A DNA stretch of 40,633 nucleotides, taken from contig JAUHZT010000013.1 in assembly GCA_030425905.1 (NCBI GenBank), positions 1-40,633 on the forward strand. The letters run 5' to 3'. The notes beneath the pieces are model-generated. The model worked only from the letters and a program-made list of their open reading frames with translations. It was not told where the DNA came from and did not search any database. This stretch comes from Gammaproteobacteria bacterium. Lineage in GTDB: Bacteria; Pseudomonadota; Gammaproteobacteria; Steroidobacterales; Woeseiaceae. Positions within the stretch are counted from its first letter, which is position 1; every line of letters starts with the position of its first letter. This document shows positions 24,645 to 33,129 of this stretch, piece by piece. Made by a program: the position numbers and the translations under genes.

Positions 24645-27121
24645 GCGCTTGCCTCGCGTGTGTCAGCGGCTGTTGGCGCTACTGGCTCGCCGCCGAGCGG
24701 TTCGTTGCCAACCCGATGCAAGCGCAGCGCATTGCCAACGACCAGCAGGGAACTGAGCGACATGCCCAGCGCTGCCATCCACGGCGCCAGCGCACCGCTG
24801 ACAGCAAGCGGCAAAGCCGCCAGGTTATAGGCAATGGCCCAGCTTATGTTCTGGCGCAGTATCTGCCGCGCGCGTACCGCCGTCCTTGCCAGCAGCACCA
24901 GGCTGTTGAGCCGACGTCCGGGAATGACCGCATCGGCACTGGCCCGCGCCAGTGCCGTGCCCGCATCAATCGCCACGGACGCATCAGCCGCAGCCAGCAC
25001 GGGCGCATCATTGATACCGTCGCCTACCATAACTACGGCGTGATCGTCCTGGCGCAGGCGCGCAACCCGTGCGAGCTTATCCTCGGGCTTCAGTGCCGCG
25101 TGCCAGTCTTCGATCTTCAAAGTTGCCGCCACGCGGGCAACAGCCTGTGCCGTATCGCCGCTCGCAATACTCAACTGATGACCCAGACGCTCGAGCGCGC
25201 GTAGCGCATTGTCGGCATCAGGCCGGATGCTGTCTGCAATTGATATCGCCGCCAGCGGTCCGGTGTCATCGGCCAGGTAGATCACTGTCTGTGACGTACC
25301 GGCCGCCATGACGGGCGCATCGAAACCGGCGCCTGAGCTCACAAATTCCGCAGAGCCAATTTTGTAGCGCTTGCCATCCAGTGTCGCCGCAATACCGGCA
25401 CCAGCAATCACTTCGGGCTGCTGCATGCGAAATCGACCCGGTTCGCGATAATTCGTAAATGCGCGCGACAGCACATGTTCCGAGACTGTCTCCAGCTCCG
25501 CGGCGATTGCAAGACACTCATCACGGGCAAGCCCACGGCGCAGCAAGCGTAAGTCGTCGACACCGGGCCGGCCCTCGGTCAGGGTGCCTGTCTTGTCGAA
25601 GATGATATGTACCGGTTTCGCCAGCACTTCGAGCACCTCGGCATGCACCAGCATGATGCCCTCTTTCGCAAGCCGACCCGCCGCGGCCGCCAGGGTCGCC
25701 GGAGTGGCGAGCGACAACGCACAGGGGCAGGTTACGACCAGTGTCGCCAGCAGCACTTCAAATGCGCGCTGCCCGCTTACTTGCAGCCATGCGAGTCCAG
25801 CCAGCGTGGCAATTGCAATCACCGCCAGCACAAAGCGGCCTGCAATGCGGTCCGCAAGCAGCGCGACAGGTGGCCGGTCAGCTTTTGCTTCATCAATCAT
25901 GCGGCCAATCTCGGCAAGGCTGGTGCTTGCACCGACATTGCTGATCTCTATTGACGCTGTCCCCGAGCGATTGATCCCGCCCGCGAAGATACTCGCACCG
26001 GGACCGCGCAGAACCGGTATCGCTTCGCCCGTTAGCAGCGCCTCGTCGATTGCAAGCTCACCCGAAAGCACCCTGGCGTCAGCGGGAATAACATCACCCG
26101 GCCGCACGAGCACGCGGTCGCCCACCCGCAGCCGATCGACGCTGACCACTTCAAGCTCATCACCGTCGAGGCGTGTCGCCACCTCAGGCAACAAGGCCGC
26201 CATTGCCGCTGCATGGTCTTCAGCACTGTGACGTGCGCGCATTTCAAGGTACCTGGCAGCCCCGAGAAAAAGCACGAACATGGCAACCGAGTCGAAATAA
26301 ATCTCGCCCCGGTTCGCCAGCGTGGCGAAAGTGGACGCCGAGAAAGCCGCCGTGATCGCCAGTGCCACGGGCAAGTCCATGCCCGGTGCGCGAGTGCGCA
26401 GGCCGCGCAGCGCATTGGCGAAGAATGGTCGCGCGCTGTAGAACACAATGGGCAGGCAGACCAGTAAACTGATGATGCGCAGGAATCGTTCGATGTGCGG
26501 TTCAATGCCGAAGAAGTCGCCTGCGTATAAGGCCACGGCAAACATCATCACCTGCATGCCTGCCGCCGCCGCAACGATAAGCCGCCGCAGGGCACTCCGT
26601 TGCTCGTCCCGATTGTGCTCGCTCGCCAGACCTGCCGTGGCCGGAGATGGCTTGAAACCGATCGTTGCGATAGCCGCCAGCAACCCGGAAAAACTCAACA
26701 CGCTTGCATCCCAGGTAATCACGGCACGCCGTGTTGCACCGTTCAGTGCCACGTTCCGCACACCGGCAACCCGATTCAGCGCTGTTTCCAGCAACCAGGT
26801 ACAGGCCGAGCAGTACATGCCGCCAATTTCGACGGTAGCGCGCGCTATATCGCCATCGCGGTGCACGTAACGCGTCAGCAGGTCTTCCTGATCGTAGATT
26901 GCCCAGTCCGAATTTTCTGCGCGCAGTCCCGCATCGCTCGACGGCGGTGTACGATGCGCGTAATAGGCGCCAAGTTCATTGTCGTGGATAAACTCCGCTA
27001 CCGCTTTACAGCCAAAACAGCACATGGGCTGCTGTACAGCACCGAGCTGCGCCCAGATGGGCGGCCCTGGGGGCACTGCTTCACCGCAGTGAAAACAGCT
27101 ACCAGGCTGCCGCGCGCTCAC
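24641..27121 (-). CDS. ccoI: Copper-translocating P1B-type ATPase CcoI
   Basis: This 826-aa inner-membrane ATPase supplies copper for cbb3 oxidase assembly. The N-terminus has CFHCGE and CCFGCKAV zinc-finger-like cysteines. A heavy-metal-associated domain follows with MYCSAC (C104, C107). The membrane and catalytic core has the CPC metal site in VVTCPCALSLATP, phosphorylation motif DKTGTLTEG, TGEAIPV and GDGINDAP. The usual SEHP motif reads SEHVLS, so the proline is replaced while the histidine stays. GTG 27121 overlaps the ccoH stop (GTGA). Domain order and position between ccoH and ccoS confirm CcoI rather than a general CopA. Confidence 0.95.
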   Translation of the reverse strand: MSARQPGSCFHCGEAVPPGPPIWAQLGAVQQPMCCFGCKAVAEFIHDNELGAYYAHRTPPSSDAGLRAENSDWAIYDQEDLLTRYVHRDGDIARATVEIGGMYCSACTWLLETALNRVAGVRNVALNGATRRAVITWDASVLSFSGLLAAIATIGFKPSPATAGLASEHNRDEQRSALRRLIVAAAAGMQVMMFAVALYAGDFFGIEPHIERFLRIISLLVCLPIVFYSARPFFANALRGLRTRAPGMDLPVALAITAAFSASTFATLANRGEIYFDSVAMFVLFLGAARYLEMRARHSAEDHAAAMAALLPEVATRLDGDELEVVSVDRLRVGDRVLVRPGDVIPADARVLSGELAIDEALLTGEAIPVLRGPGASIFAGGINRSGTASIEISNVGASTSLAEIGRMIDEAKADRPPVALLADRIAGRFVLAVIAIATLAGLAWLQVSGQRAFEVLLATLVVTCPCALSLATPATLAAAAGRLAKEGIMLVHAEVLEVLAKPVHIIFDKTGTLTEGRPGVDDLRLLRRGLARDECLAIAAELETVSEHVLSRAFTNYREPGRFRMQQPEVIAGAGIAATLDGKRYKIGSAEFVSSGAGFDAPVMAAGTSQTVIYLADDTGPLAAISIADSIRPDADNALRALERLGHQLSIASGDTAQAVARVAATLKIEDWHAALKPEDKLARVARLRQDDHAVVMVGDGINDAPVLAAADASVAIDAGTALARASADAVIPGRRLNSLVLLARTAVRARQILRQNISWAIAYNLAALPLAVSGALAPWMAALGMSLSSLLVVGNALRLHRVGNEPLGGEPVAPTAADTREASA

Positions 27122-27309
27122 GGGATGGCCTGTTCAGCCGCGGCTTCGACCGGGTCCCTGACACGCTCGTCAGGATTCGCAATCGCGAGATAAATAGTAA
27201 ATAGGCAACCTGCAACGGTCATGCCCGGAATAGCAATAATGAGCCACACCCAGGCATTGCGGTACCACGGACCGCCCAATGGCTGACTGCTGCTACCCGC
27301 CTTACTCAT
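27118..27309 (-). CDS. ccoH: Very short CcoH/FixH-like protein
   Basis: This is a 63-aa protein from ATG 27309, overlapping the ccoG stop by 8 bases. It has PWYRNAWVWLIIAIPGMTVA, a single membrane helix, and NPDERVRDPVE, which corresponds to the conserved segment after the helix in FixH (often NxDxLVRDDYY). The usual protein is about 150-170 aa with a periplasmic domain that is missing here. The stop overlaps the ccoI start (GTGA), so no lost coding sequence is seen between them. CcoH interacts with CcoNO and CcoP during assembly, and the helix is the part expected to do so. Confidence 0.8.
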   Translation of the reverse strand: MSKAGSSSQPLGGPWYRNAWVWLIIAIPGMTVAGCLFTIYLAIANPDERVRDPVEAAAEQAIP

Positions 27310-28687
27310 TGACCGGACCACGGAAGCGACTTTCCTCGATCACTCGAACTGCGGGGTCAGCGATGTCTTGCACGATGAATTCTATCCGGTTGCCACCGCG
27401 CACATTCTCGTGTGGCACCGTCACGCTTACTGGCAGGCTAAAGACAGACTCTGCAGGCACCCGCACGATGTCGGCCGTGCGTACGCTGATGCCGTCCAGC
27501 CCGCGCACGGTCACCGAGTACTCTCTGTCGATATTCTGTTTGTTGACGATGCGCAAGGTGTAGTCGTTCTCGATACCCTGTCGCCCCACGTCCCGGTAAA
27601 GTGCGTTGCGATCGCGCAGCACATCTACAATGACCGGCTTACGCACCACGATGGCCGTCGCCATGCTGGCTATCAACACGACCAGGATCAAGCTGTAGAT
27701 GATCGTTCGCGGGCGCAATATCTGGTAGCGCTTGTGCTGGATCGCATGCTCGGTTGTATACCGGATCAAGCCACGCGGATACTCCATCTTATCCATGACG
27801 GCATCACAGGCATCGATACAGGCCGCGCAGGCGATGCACTCGTACTGCAGCCCTTTGCGGATATCGATACCGGTCGGACAGACCTGCACACACATGGTGC
27901 AGTCGATGCAGTCGCCCAGCCCCTTTTCTTTCGGGTCAACGCCGCGGCGCCGTGCGCCACGCGGCTCACCGCGCTCCTCGTCGTAGGTAATAATCAGCGT
28001 GTCACGATCGAACATTGCACCCTGGAATCGCGCATAGGGGCACATGTACTTGCAGACCTGCTCACGCATGTAACCGGCGTTGCCGTAAGTAGCGAAACCG
28101 TAGAACAGTACCCAGAACCACTCCCAGGGCCCTGCCGTGAAGCTCGCGAGACTTGCGCCAAGTTCACGGATATCCACGAAATAGCCCACGAAGGTGAAGC
28201 CTGTGTACAGGGCCAGCGAGATCCAGAGAAACTGCTTCAGCGACTTGCGCCAGATTTTATTGAACGTCCATGGCGCCTGGTCGAGCTTGATGCGCTTGCC
28301 TCGATCGCCCTCAACAAGTTGCTCGATGCGCACGAATGCTTCTGTCCAGACCGTTTGTGGGCAGGCAAAGCCGCACCAAAGACGACCGGCCAGTGCCGTA
28401 AAAAAGAACAGGCTGACAGCCAGCACGATCAATAACAGTGCGAGGTATATGAAGTCCTGTGGCCAGAGCGTCAGGCCGAAGATGTAAAACTTTCGTGCCG
28501 GAAGATCGAACAGTACGGCCTGACGACCGCCCCACTCCAGCCAGGGCCCGCCATAGAACATACCCAACAGCACGTACATTGCGAGTCGACGCAGCGTGGC
28601 AAAACGCCCCTTGGCCTCGCGCGGGTATATCTTGCCTTCACTGCGATAGAGTTGGCCGTACTCGTAGTTGCCCGATGGCGAATTCAT
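27302..28687 (-). CDS. ccoG: Cytochrome c oxidase accessory protein CcoG (polyferredoxin)
   Basis: This 461-aa inner-membrane iron-sulfur protein is thought to reduce Cu(II) for CcoI and cbb3 assembly. Five or so helices are visible. They carry WCGFACPQTVW, CKYMCPY, and two cytoplasmic [4Fe-4S] sites in CIDCTMCVQVCPTG and CIACAACIDAC. The C-terminal immunoglobulin-like domain holds VNKQNIDREYSV. ATG 28687 is 12 bases after the small unknown membrane gene. Its length (about 460-480 aa) and order are typical of the family. Confidence 0.95.
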   Translation of the reverse strand: MNSPSGNYEYGQLYRSEGKIYPREAKGRFATLRRLAMYVLLGMFYGGPWLEWGGRQAVLFDLPARKFYIFGLTLWPQDFIYLALLLIVLAVSLFFFTALAGRLWCGFACPQTVWTEAFVRIEQLVEGDRGKRIKLDQAPWTFNKIWRKSLKQFLWISLALYTGFTFVGYFVDIRELGASLASFTAGPWEWFWVLFYGFATYGNAGYMREQVCKYMCPYARFQGAMFDRDTLIITYDEERGEPRGARRRGVDPKEKGLGDCIDCTMCVQVCPTGIDIRKGLQYECIACAACIDACDAVMDKMEYPRGLIRYTTEHAIQHKRYQILRPRTIIYSLILVVLIASMATAIVVRKPVIVDVLRDRNALYRDVGRQGIENDYTLRIVNKQNIDREYSVTVRGLDGISVRTADIVRVPAESVFSLPVSVTVPHENVRGGNRIEFIVQDIADPAVRVIEESRFRGPVNE

Positions 28688-28699
28688 TAAAACCTGCCC

Positions 28700-28990
28700 T
28701 CAATGTTCGATGCGATGAGGCCAGTTTCGCTTGCGCCGGACGAGGCGCAAAATAAGCCAGCCGCCAATCCAACCCTGCAACCAGAGAAAGACAAAGCCAA
28801 TTGCGTAACCGGCATTGCGGCTATCCATGTACGGGCAATTAATTGCATCGACAATATCGAGGGGGTCCAGGAAAGCGAATAACAGCACCGAGAATGCAGC
28901 GGCGGTAAGAAAGGAGATCCATGTCAGCACACCCAGCTTTTGCCAGTCTCTTGGCCAATCGTGGACATCATGTGCTGCGGGTTCCGGCAT
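28700..28990 (-). CDS. Small membrane protein between ccoP and ccoG, unknown function
   Basis: This 96-aa protein has two hydrophobic helices (about residues 19-42 and 62-83), a soluble N-terminus rich in His, Asp and Trp (HDVHDWPRDWQK) and a basic C-terminus (LVRRKRNWPHRIEH). It lies 6 bases after ccoP and 12 before ccoG, so it belongs to the operon. Between the helices is NCPYMDSRNAGYA. It is not CcoQ or CcoH, both of which are found elsewhere. I do not recognise a family. A role as an extra subunit or assembly factor is inferred only from position. Confidence 0.8.
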   Translation of the reverse strand: MPEPAAHDVHDWPRDWQKLGVLTWISFLTAAAFSVLLFAFLDPLDIVDAINCPYMDSRNAGYAIGFVFLWLQGWIGGWLILRLVRRKRNWPHRIEH

Positions 28991-28996
28991 CGCGGC

Positions 28997-29878
28997 TCAA
29001 CGAGACAGGCTATAGACGTACGCGGCGAGAATTCGCGCACGATCTGGCCCGATCAAAGCCTCATGCGCTGGCATGACACCGTTGCGGCCTTCCATGATGG
29101 TCTTGCGAATAACCGTGTCAGAACTACCATACAACCAGATGTCGTTGGCAAGATTCGGCGCACCGAAGATCGGGTTGCCGTTACCGGTCGGGCCGTGGCA
29201 GGCGATGCACAGCATCATGTATTTCGCATGCGCCGGCGAACTTGTGTCCTGTCCGTCCTGCATCGACTTTACATACTCAACCATGGCCGTAACTTCACTC
29301 TCGCCGCCGAGCGCCGGGCCGAGTGCCGGCATGACCGCATTGCGCCCCTTGAGAATCGCCTGTTCGATCTGGGCCGGTTCCCCGCCCCATAGCCATTCTT
29401 CATCGGTGAGATTCGGGAAGCCCGGCGCGCCCTGTGCGCTCGATCCGTGGCACTGCGCGCAATAGTTGGCAAACAGGCTGCTGCCGAGGCTCATCGCCTG
29501 CGGATCGTTTACGAGAGCCTCAACGTCCATCGCGGAGAAGCGTTCGAAAAGCGGCGCATAACGCTCTTCGGCCGCCGCCATTTCGGCTTCATACTGAGCG
29601 ACCTGTGACCATTTGGCGACGCCATCCACTACCACAAGTCCCGGGTAATAGATCAGGTAGCCAATACTCCAGATCAACGTGCCGATAAACATCCACAGCC
29701 ACCAGCGCGGCAAGGGGTTGTTCAGCTCCCGGATGTCCTCGTCCCAGACATGCGCCTCCGAGCCGGCAATCTCGTCGGGCGACGGTCCCTGCCGTTTGCT
29801 GAACATGATCAGCCAGAAGCAGGCCAGTATGCTGACGACCGTGCCCACAAAAACATACCAGGCCCACGCACTACTCAT
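28997..29878 (-). CDS. ccoP: cbb3 oxidase diheme cytochrome c subunit CcoP
   Basis: This 293-aa membrane-anchored cytochrome passes electrons to CcoO and CcoN. ATG 29878 opens MSSAWAWYVFVGTVV, and the upstream codons in the ORF track belong to ccoQ. Helices lie at about residues 6-24 and 57-78, with the CcoP motif WDEDIRELNNPLPRWW between them. The periplasmic part carries two c-type heme sites, CAQCH and CIACH, each followed by its methionine-ligand region (NAVMPALG; NGVMPAHE). The gene overlaps ccoQ by 8 bases. Confidence 0.96.
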   Translation of the reverse strand: MSSAWAWYVFVGTVVSILACFWLIMFSKRQGPSPDEIAGSEAHVWDEDIRELNNPLPRWWLWMFIGTLIWSIGYLIYYPGLVVVDGVAKWSQVAQYEAEMAAAEERYAPLFERFSAMDVEALVNDPQAMSLGSSLFANYCAQCHGSSAQGAPGFPNLTDEEWLWGGEPAQIEQAILKGRNAVMPALGPALGGESEVTAMVEYVKSMQDGQDTSSPAHAKYMMLCIACHGPTGNGNPIFGAPNLANDIWLYGSSDTVIRKTIMEGRNGVMPAHEALIGPDRARILAAYVYSLSR

Positions 29879-30077
29879 GACTAGCATCCCTTGTTGATTG
29901 TTGCGCTGCGCGCGGTCGGTCGGCGGCCGCCGGCGGGCGGCTGTCATCTTCAAGTGGCAACAGTTCCGCCTCGTGGAATTCAGCCGTGCGTTTGCGGCTG
30001 AAACTGCGCACGCAGATACCGATAAACAGCAGCATCACGACTGCCGTCACTAAACCGCGAAATACATTGATGTCCAT
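29871..30077 (-). CDS. ccoQ: cbb3 oxidase subunit CcoQ
   Basis: This 68-aa protein has one helix (FRGLVTAVVMLLFIGICVRSF) and a charged tail (RKRTAEFHEAELLPLEDD), the normal CcoQ/FixQ layout. CcoQ stabilises the cbb3 complex. ATG 30077 is 9 bases after the ccoO stop, and the end overlaps ccoP. The long Asp/Arg-rich end beyond LPLEDD is not diagnostic. Confidence 0.92.
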   Translation of the reverse strand: MDINVFRGLVTAVVMLLFIGICVRSFSRKRTAEFHEAELLPLEDDSRPPAAADRPRAAQQSTRDASHE

Positions 30078-30086
30078 AAGCCCGCC

Positions 30087-30692
30087 CTAACGCGCCGACC
30101 GCGCGGTGCCAAGATTCTGCAGATAGGCAATCAAGGCATCCATCTCGGTAACGCCCTCAACAGCCGCTGCGGCGCCTTCAATATCCGCATCGGTATAAGG
30201 GTCGCCCAGCATCTTCAACGTGCGCAGTTTGCGCTCCATGAGCTCGCCATCAAGCATCGTGGTGGCCAGCCAGGGGTACGACGGCATGTTCGAATCGGGC
30301 ACCAGGTCTTGCGGTTTGAGCAGGTGAATTCGGTGCCATTCGTCGCTGTAACGCTTGCCTACCCGTGCGAGATCCGGACCGGTCCGTTTGGAGCCGAACT
30401 GGAACGGGCGATCGTAAACAAACTCGCCGGCAACCGAATACGGCCCGTAACGTTCAGTTTCACTGCGAAACGGCCTGATCTGCTGCGAATGGCAGTTGTA
30501 GCAACCTTCGCGAACATAAATATCCCGACCGGCAAGCTGCACCGCCGGATAAGGCTTGATCCCCTCATACGGTTCCATCACCGACGAGCTCGCCATCAAC
30601 GGCACGATTTCAACCAGACCGCCGATGCTGATCACAATCACGATCAAAATCGCCATCAGGTTGATATTTTTTTCGACTTTTTGATGATTCAT
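30087..30692 (-). CDS. ccoO: cbb3 oxidase monoheme cytochrome c subunit CcoO
   Basis: This 201-aa membrane-anchored cytochrome c has an N-terminal helix ([21 protein letters not shown]). Its single heme site is [17 protein letters not shown], and [15 protein letters not shown] follows. The axial methionine is in SNMPSYPWL. It relays electrons between CcoP and the CcoN active site. ATG 30692 is 4 bases after the ccoN stop. Confidence 0.97.
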   Translation of the reverse strand: MNHQKVEKNINLMAILIVIVISIGGLVEIVPLMASSSVMEPYEGIKPYPAVQLAGRDIYVREGCYNCHSQQIRPFRSETERYGPYSVAGEFVYDRPFQFGSKRTGPDLARVGKRYSDEWHRIHLLKPQDLVPDSNMPSYPWLATTMLDGELMERKLRTLKMLGDPYTDADIEGAAAAVEGVTEMDALIAYLQNLGTARSAR

Positions 30693-30696
30693 GTCG

Positions 30697-32118
30697 CTAC
30701 GCTCCGGCCGGCTCGATCACTGCAACGGGTTGCGGCTCAACCGAGCGCACTGTCCGGTACACGTTGTAGACCATGATCAGCATGCCCGAGAAAAAGACCA
30801 GCCCACCAAGCAGGCGTATGCCGTAGTACGGGTAGGTGAACTTGACGGTCTCAATGAACGAGTAAGTCAACGTGCCGTCGTCGTTCAGCGCCCGCCACAT
30901 GAGGCCCTGGTTAATACCCGAAATCCACATCGATACGGCGTACAGGACCACACCGATCGTTGAGGTCCAGAAATGCACGTCGATAAGACGGGTGGAGTAC
31001 ATCGATTCCTTGTTATAGAGCCGGGGCAACATGCAGTACAGCGACCCGATGGTCATCATGGCGACCCAGCCGAGCGCGCCCGAATGCACGTGACCAATTG
31101 TCCAGTCCGTGTAGTGCGACAGCGCGTTGACAGTCTTGATCGACATCATTGGCCCTTCGAACGTGGACATGCCATAGAACGACAAGGACACGATCATGAA
31201 CTTGATGATCGGGTCAGTCCGCAACTTATGCCAGGCACCCGAGAGCGTCATGATGCCGTTGATCATGCCACCCCATGAGGGCGCCAGCAGGATTAGCGAA
31301 AAGACCATACCGATCGACTGTGCCCAGTCGGGCAATGACGTGTAATGCAGGTGGTGCGGACCCGCCCACATGTAAATAGCGATCAGGGCCCAGAAATGCA
31401 CAACCGACAGGCGGTACGAATAGATCGGCCGATTCGCCTGTTTTGGCACGAAGTAATACATCATGCCGAGGAAGCCGGCCGTCAGGAAGAAACCAACCGC
31501 ATTGTGCCCGTACCACCATTGCACCATCGCATCGACAACGCCCGTGTAGATCACGTAGGACTTGGTAAGCGACACCGGGATCGCCAGATTATTGAAGATG
31601 TGCAGAACGGCGATGGTGAGAATAAACGCGCCATAGAACCAGTTGGCCACGTAGATATGCTTGACGCGCCGCCGTCCTATCGTGCCGAAAAACACGATCG
31701 CATAGGCCACCCAGACAACGGCTATCAGCAGGTCAATCGGCCATTCGAGCTCGGCATACTCTTTGCTCTGGGTAATGCCCATTGGCAATGTGATGGCGGC
31801 CAGTACGATGACAAGCTGCCAGCCCCAGAAGGTAAACGCCGCAAGCCTGGTAAATGCGAGGCGAACATGGCAGGTCCGCTGTACGACGTAGTACGACGTG
31901 CCGATCAGTCCACAACCACCGAACGCAAAAATAACGGCGTTGGTATGCAGTGGCCGAAGCCGACTGTAGGTCAGCCAGGGCTGTTCAAAGCTCAGGCCCG
32001 GCCAGATCAGTTCTGCTGCGATGTAGAGGCCGACCAACATGCCGACCACACCCCAGACGACGGTCATGATCGTAAATTGCCGAACGACCTTGTCGTTGTA
32101 GGTTGAGTCCAAATCCAT
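30697..32118 (-). CDS. ccoN: cbb3-type cytochrome c oxidase catalytic subunit CcoN
   Basis: This 473-aa, twelve-helix inner-membrane subunit reduces O2 to water at a heme b3/CuB centre. Visible motifs are [16 protein letters not shown] (heme b ligand), [19 protein letters not shown] with the CuB histidine and nearby tyrosine, [15 protein letters not shown], and [10 protein letters not shown] near the heme ligands. ATG 32118 opens the operon, with 105 noncoding bases upstream. I find no FNR/ANR site (TTGAT-N4-ATCAA) there, although cbb3 operons are often controlled that way. Gene order is N-O-Q-P-orf-G-H-I-S. Confidence 0.97.
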   Translation of the reverse strand: MDLDSTYNDKVVRQFTIMTVVWGVVGMLVGLYIAAELIWPGLSFEQPWLTYSRLRPLHTNAVIFAFGGCGLIGTSYYVVQRTCHVRLAFTRLAAFTFWGWQLVIVLAAITLPMGITQSKEYAELEWPIDLLIAVVWVAYAIVFFGTIGRRRVKHIYVANWFYGAFILTIAVLHIFNNLAIPVSLTKSYVIYTGVVDAMVQWWYGHNAVGFFLTAGFLGMMYYFVPKQANRPIYSYRLSVVHFWALIAIYMWAGPHHLHYTSLPDWAQSIGMVFSLILLAPSWGGMINGIMTLSGAWHKLRTDPIIKFMIVSLSFYGMSTFEGPMMSIKTVNALSHYTDWTIGHVHSGALGWVAMMTIGSLYCMLPRLYNKESMYSTRLIDVHFWTSTIGVVLYAVSMWISGINQGLMWRALNDDGTLTYSFIETVKFTYPYYGIRLLGGLVFFSGMLIMVYNVYRTVRSVEPQPVAVIEPAGA

Positions 32119-32223
32119 ACTCTATTGCCTTATCGTTATTGTTCCGGTGCCAGATCGCCTGACTTGTACCGCAGGGTCCAAATTTATCCGGCGAGCAATC
32201 TGCAATCTGCCCGTTTTTCGCCC

Positions 32224-33048
32224 TTAACTTCGTGGCACAGACGTTATTCCGGCCTCATGCCTTGGAAAAGCGCTTGCATCAACGGTCTGCAAGTAGCCAT
32301 GCCAGGCACCGTAACCAATGACCGGCAGTATGACGACGAGACCGACAAATGCGGTTGCAAACCCAAGCAGCAAACCAAGCGCGATGATAATTAGCCATAC
32401 GAGCATTGCAAGACGATTGCGCAACACAGCATTGACCGACGTAACCACCGCCGTGATTGCGTCGACATCGCGGTGCATGATCATAGGTAATGCGAATGCG
32501 CTGGCACTATACGTAATTGCCGCAAAAACGGCGCCGACAGCGCTGCCAACACCGAGCAGTGCCAGCAAATTCTGTTGCGTGACGCCTTCATTGCCGGTCA
32601 TGAATGCGATAACCAGCATACCCGAACGCGCCCAGATGAAGAAAATAACCAGCAGCACGAGCGCAAAAATCATTTCGTTGCCGAAACAGCGCCGGAAAGC
32701 GGCGCGCAAGCTGCGCATCATCGAGACTGGCTGGCCGCGCTCAAGCTGCGCGCTGATCGCGTACAGGCCCACGCAGGTGAGCGGCGCGAGGAATACAAAG
32801 CCGCAGATCATCGCCAACACCAGCCACTGCGACCCGTACACCCAGGCACTTAGCGAAACCGAAGCAATAATGATTGTCATTACGGCGCCATAGACAAGAC
32901 TGGCCCCTGGCGCGTGCCGCAAATCGGCGATACCCAGCCGGACCCATTGCAGCGGCGCCAGCGGTGCCAATTCCCGACACGGTGCGGCGAATGGCATCGT
33001 GTCGCGATTAACCACCGGACCCGGTGTATTGTTGTCACCGTTTATCAC
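32224..33048 (-). CDS. DUF2189 integral membrane protein
   Basis: This 274-aa protein starts at GTG 33048; ATG 32997 is a shorter choice. It has six hydrophobic segments (for example VMTIIIASVSLSAWVYG and ICGFVFLAPLTCVGLYAI). The DUF2189 pattern is visible: a WVRLGIADLRHAP entry helix, then FLAPLTCVGLYA and a late YGAWHGYL. Members often lie beside respiratory oxidase genes; no activity is known to me. It reads in the same direction as ccoN, 105 bases upstream, and divergent from the YtcJ-like gene. Confidence 0.85.
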   Translation of the reverse strand: MINGDNNTPGPVVNRDTMPFAAPCRELAPLAPLQWVRLGIADLRHAPGASLVYGAVMTIIIASVSLSAWVYGSQWLVLAMICGFVFLAPLTCVGLYAISAQLERGQPVSMMRSLRAAFRRCFGNEMIFALVLLVIFFIWARSGMLVIAFMTGNEGVTQQNLLALLGVGSAVGAVFAAITYSASAFALPMIMHRDVDAITAVVTSVNAVLRNRLAMLVWLIIIALGLLLGFATAFVGLVVILPVIGYGAWHGYLQTVDASAFPRHEAGITSVPRS

Positions 33049-33129
33049 CTGGTACTCAGACCCTCGTATCTTCGGTGCCCCCTGATCTTATTCTGTATCA
33101 TCAGGCTTTGCCAAATCCGGAGCAAGAGC

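Noticed and set aside
27368-28435. 355-aa plus-strand ORF antisense to ccoG
   Set aside because: A long shadow frame with His/Asp-rich composition and no domain pattern; ccoG on the other strand is unmistakable.
31345-32106. 253-aa plus-strand ORF antisense to ccoN
   Set aside because: Shadow of ccoN; the composition is His/Asp/Gln rich, as expected from reading a membrane-protein gene backwards.
32195-32208. Tandem GCAATCT heptamer upstream of ccoN
   Set aside because: Two short copies in noncoding DNA are within chance expectation and match no known site.
32119-32223. FNR/ANR box upstream of ccoN
   Set aside because: Searched by eye for TTGAT-N4-ATCAA and close variants; none found in the gap.
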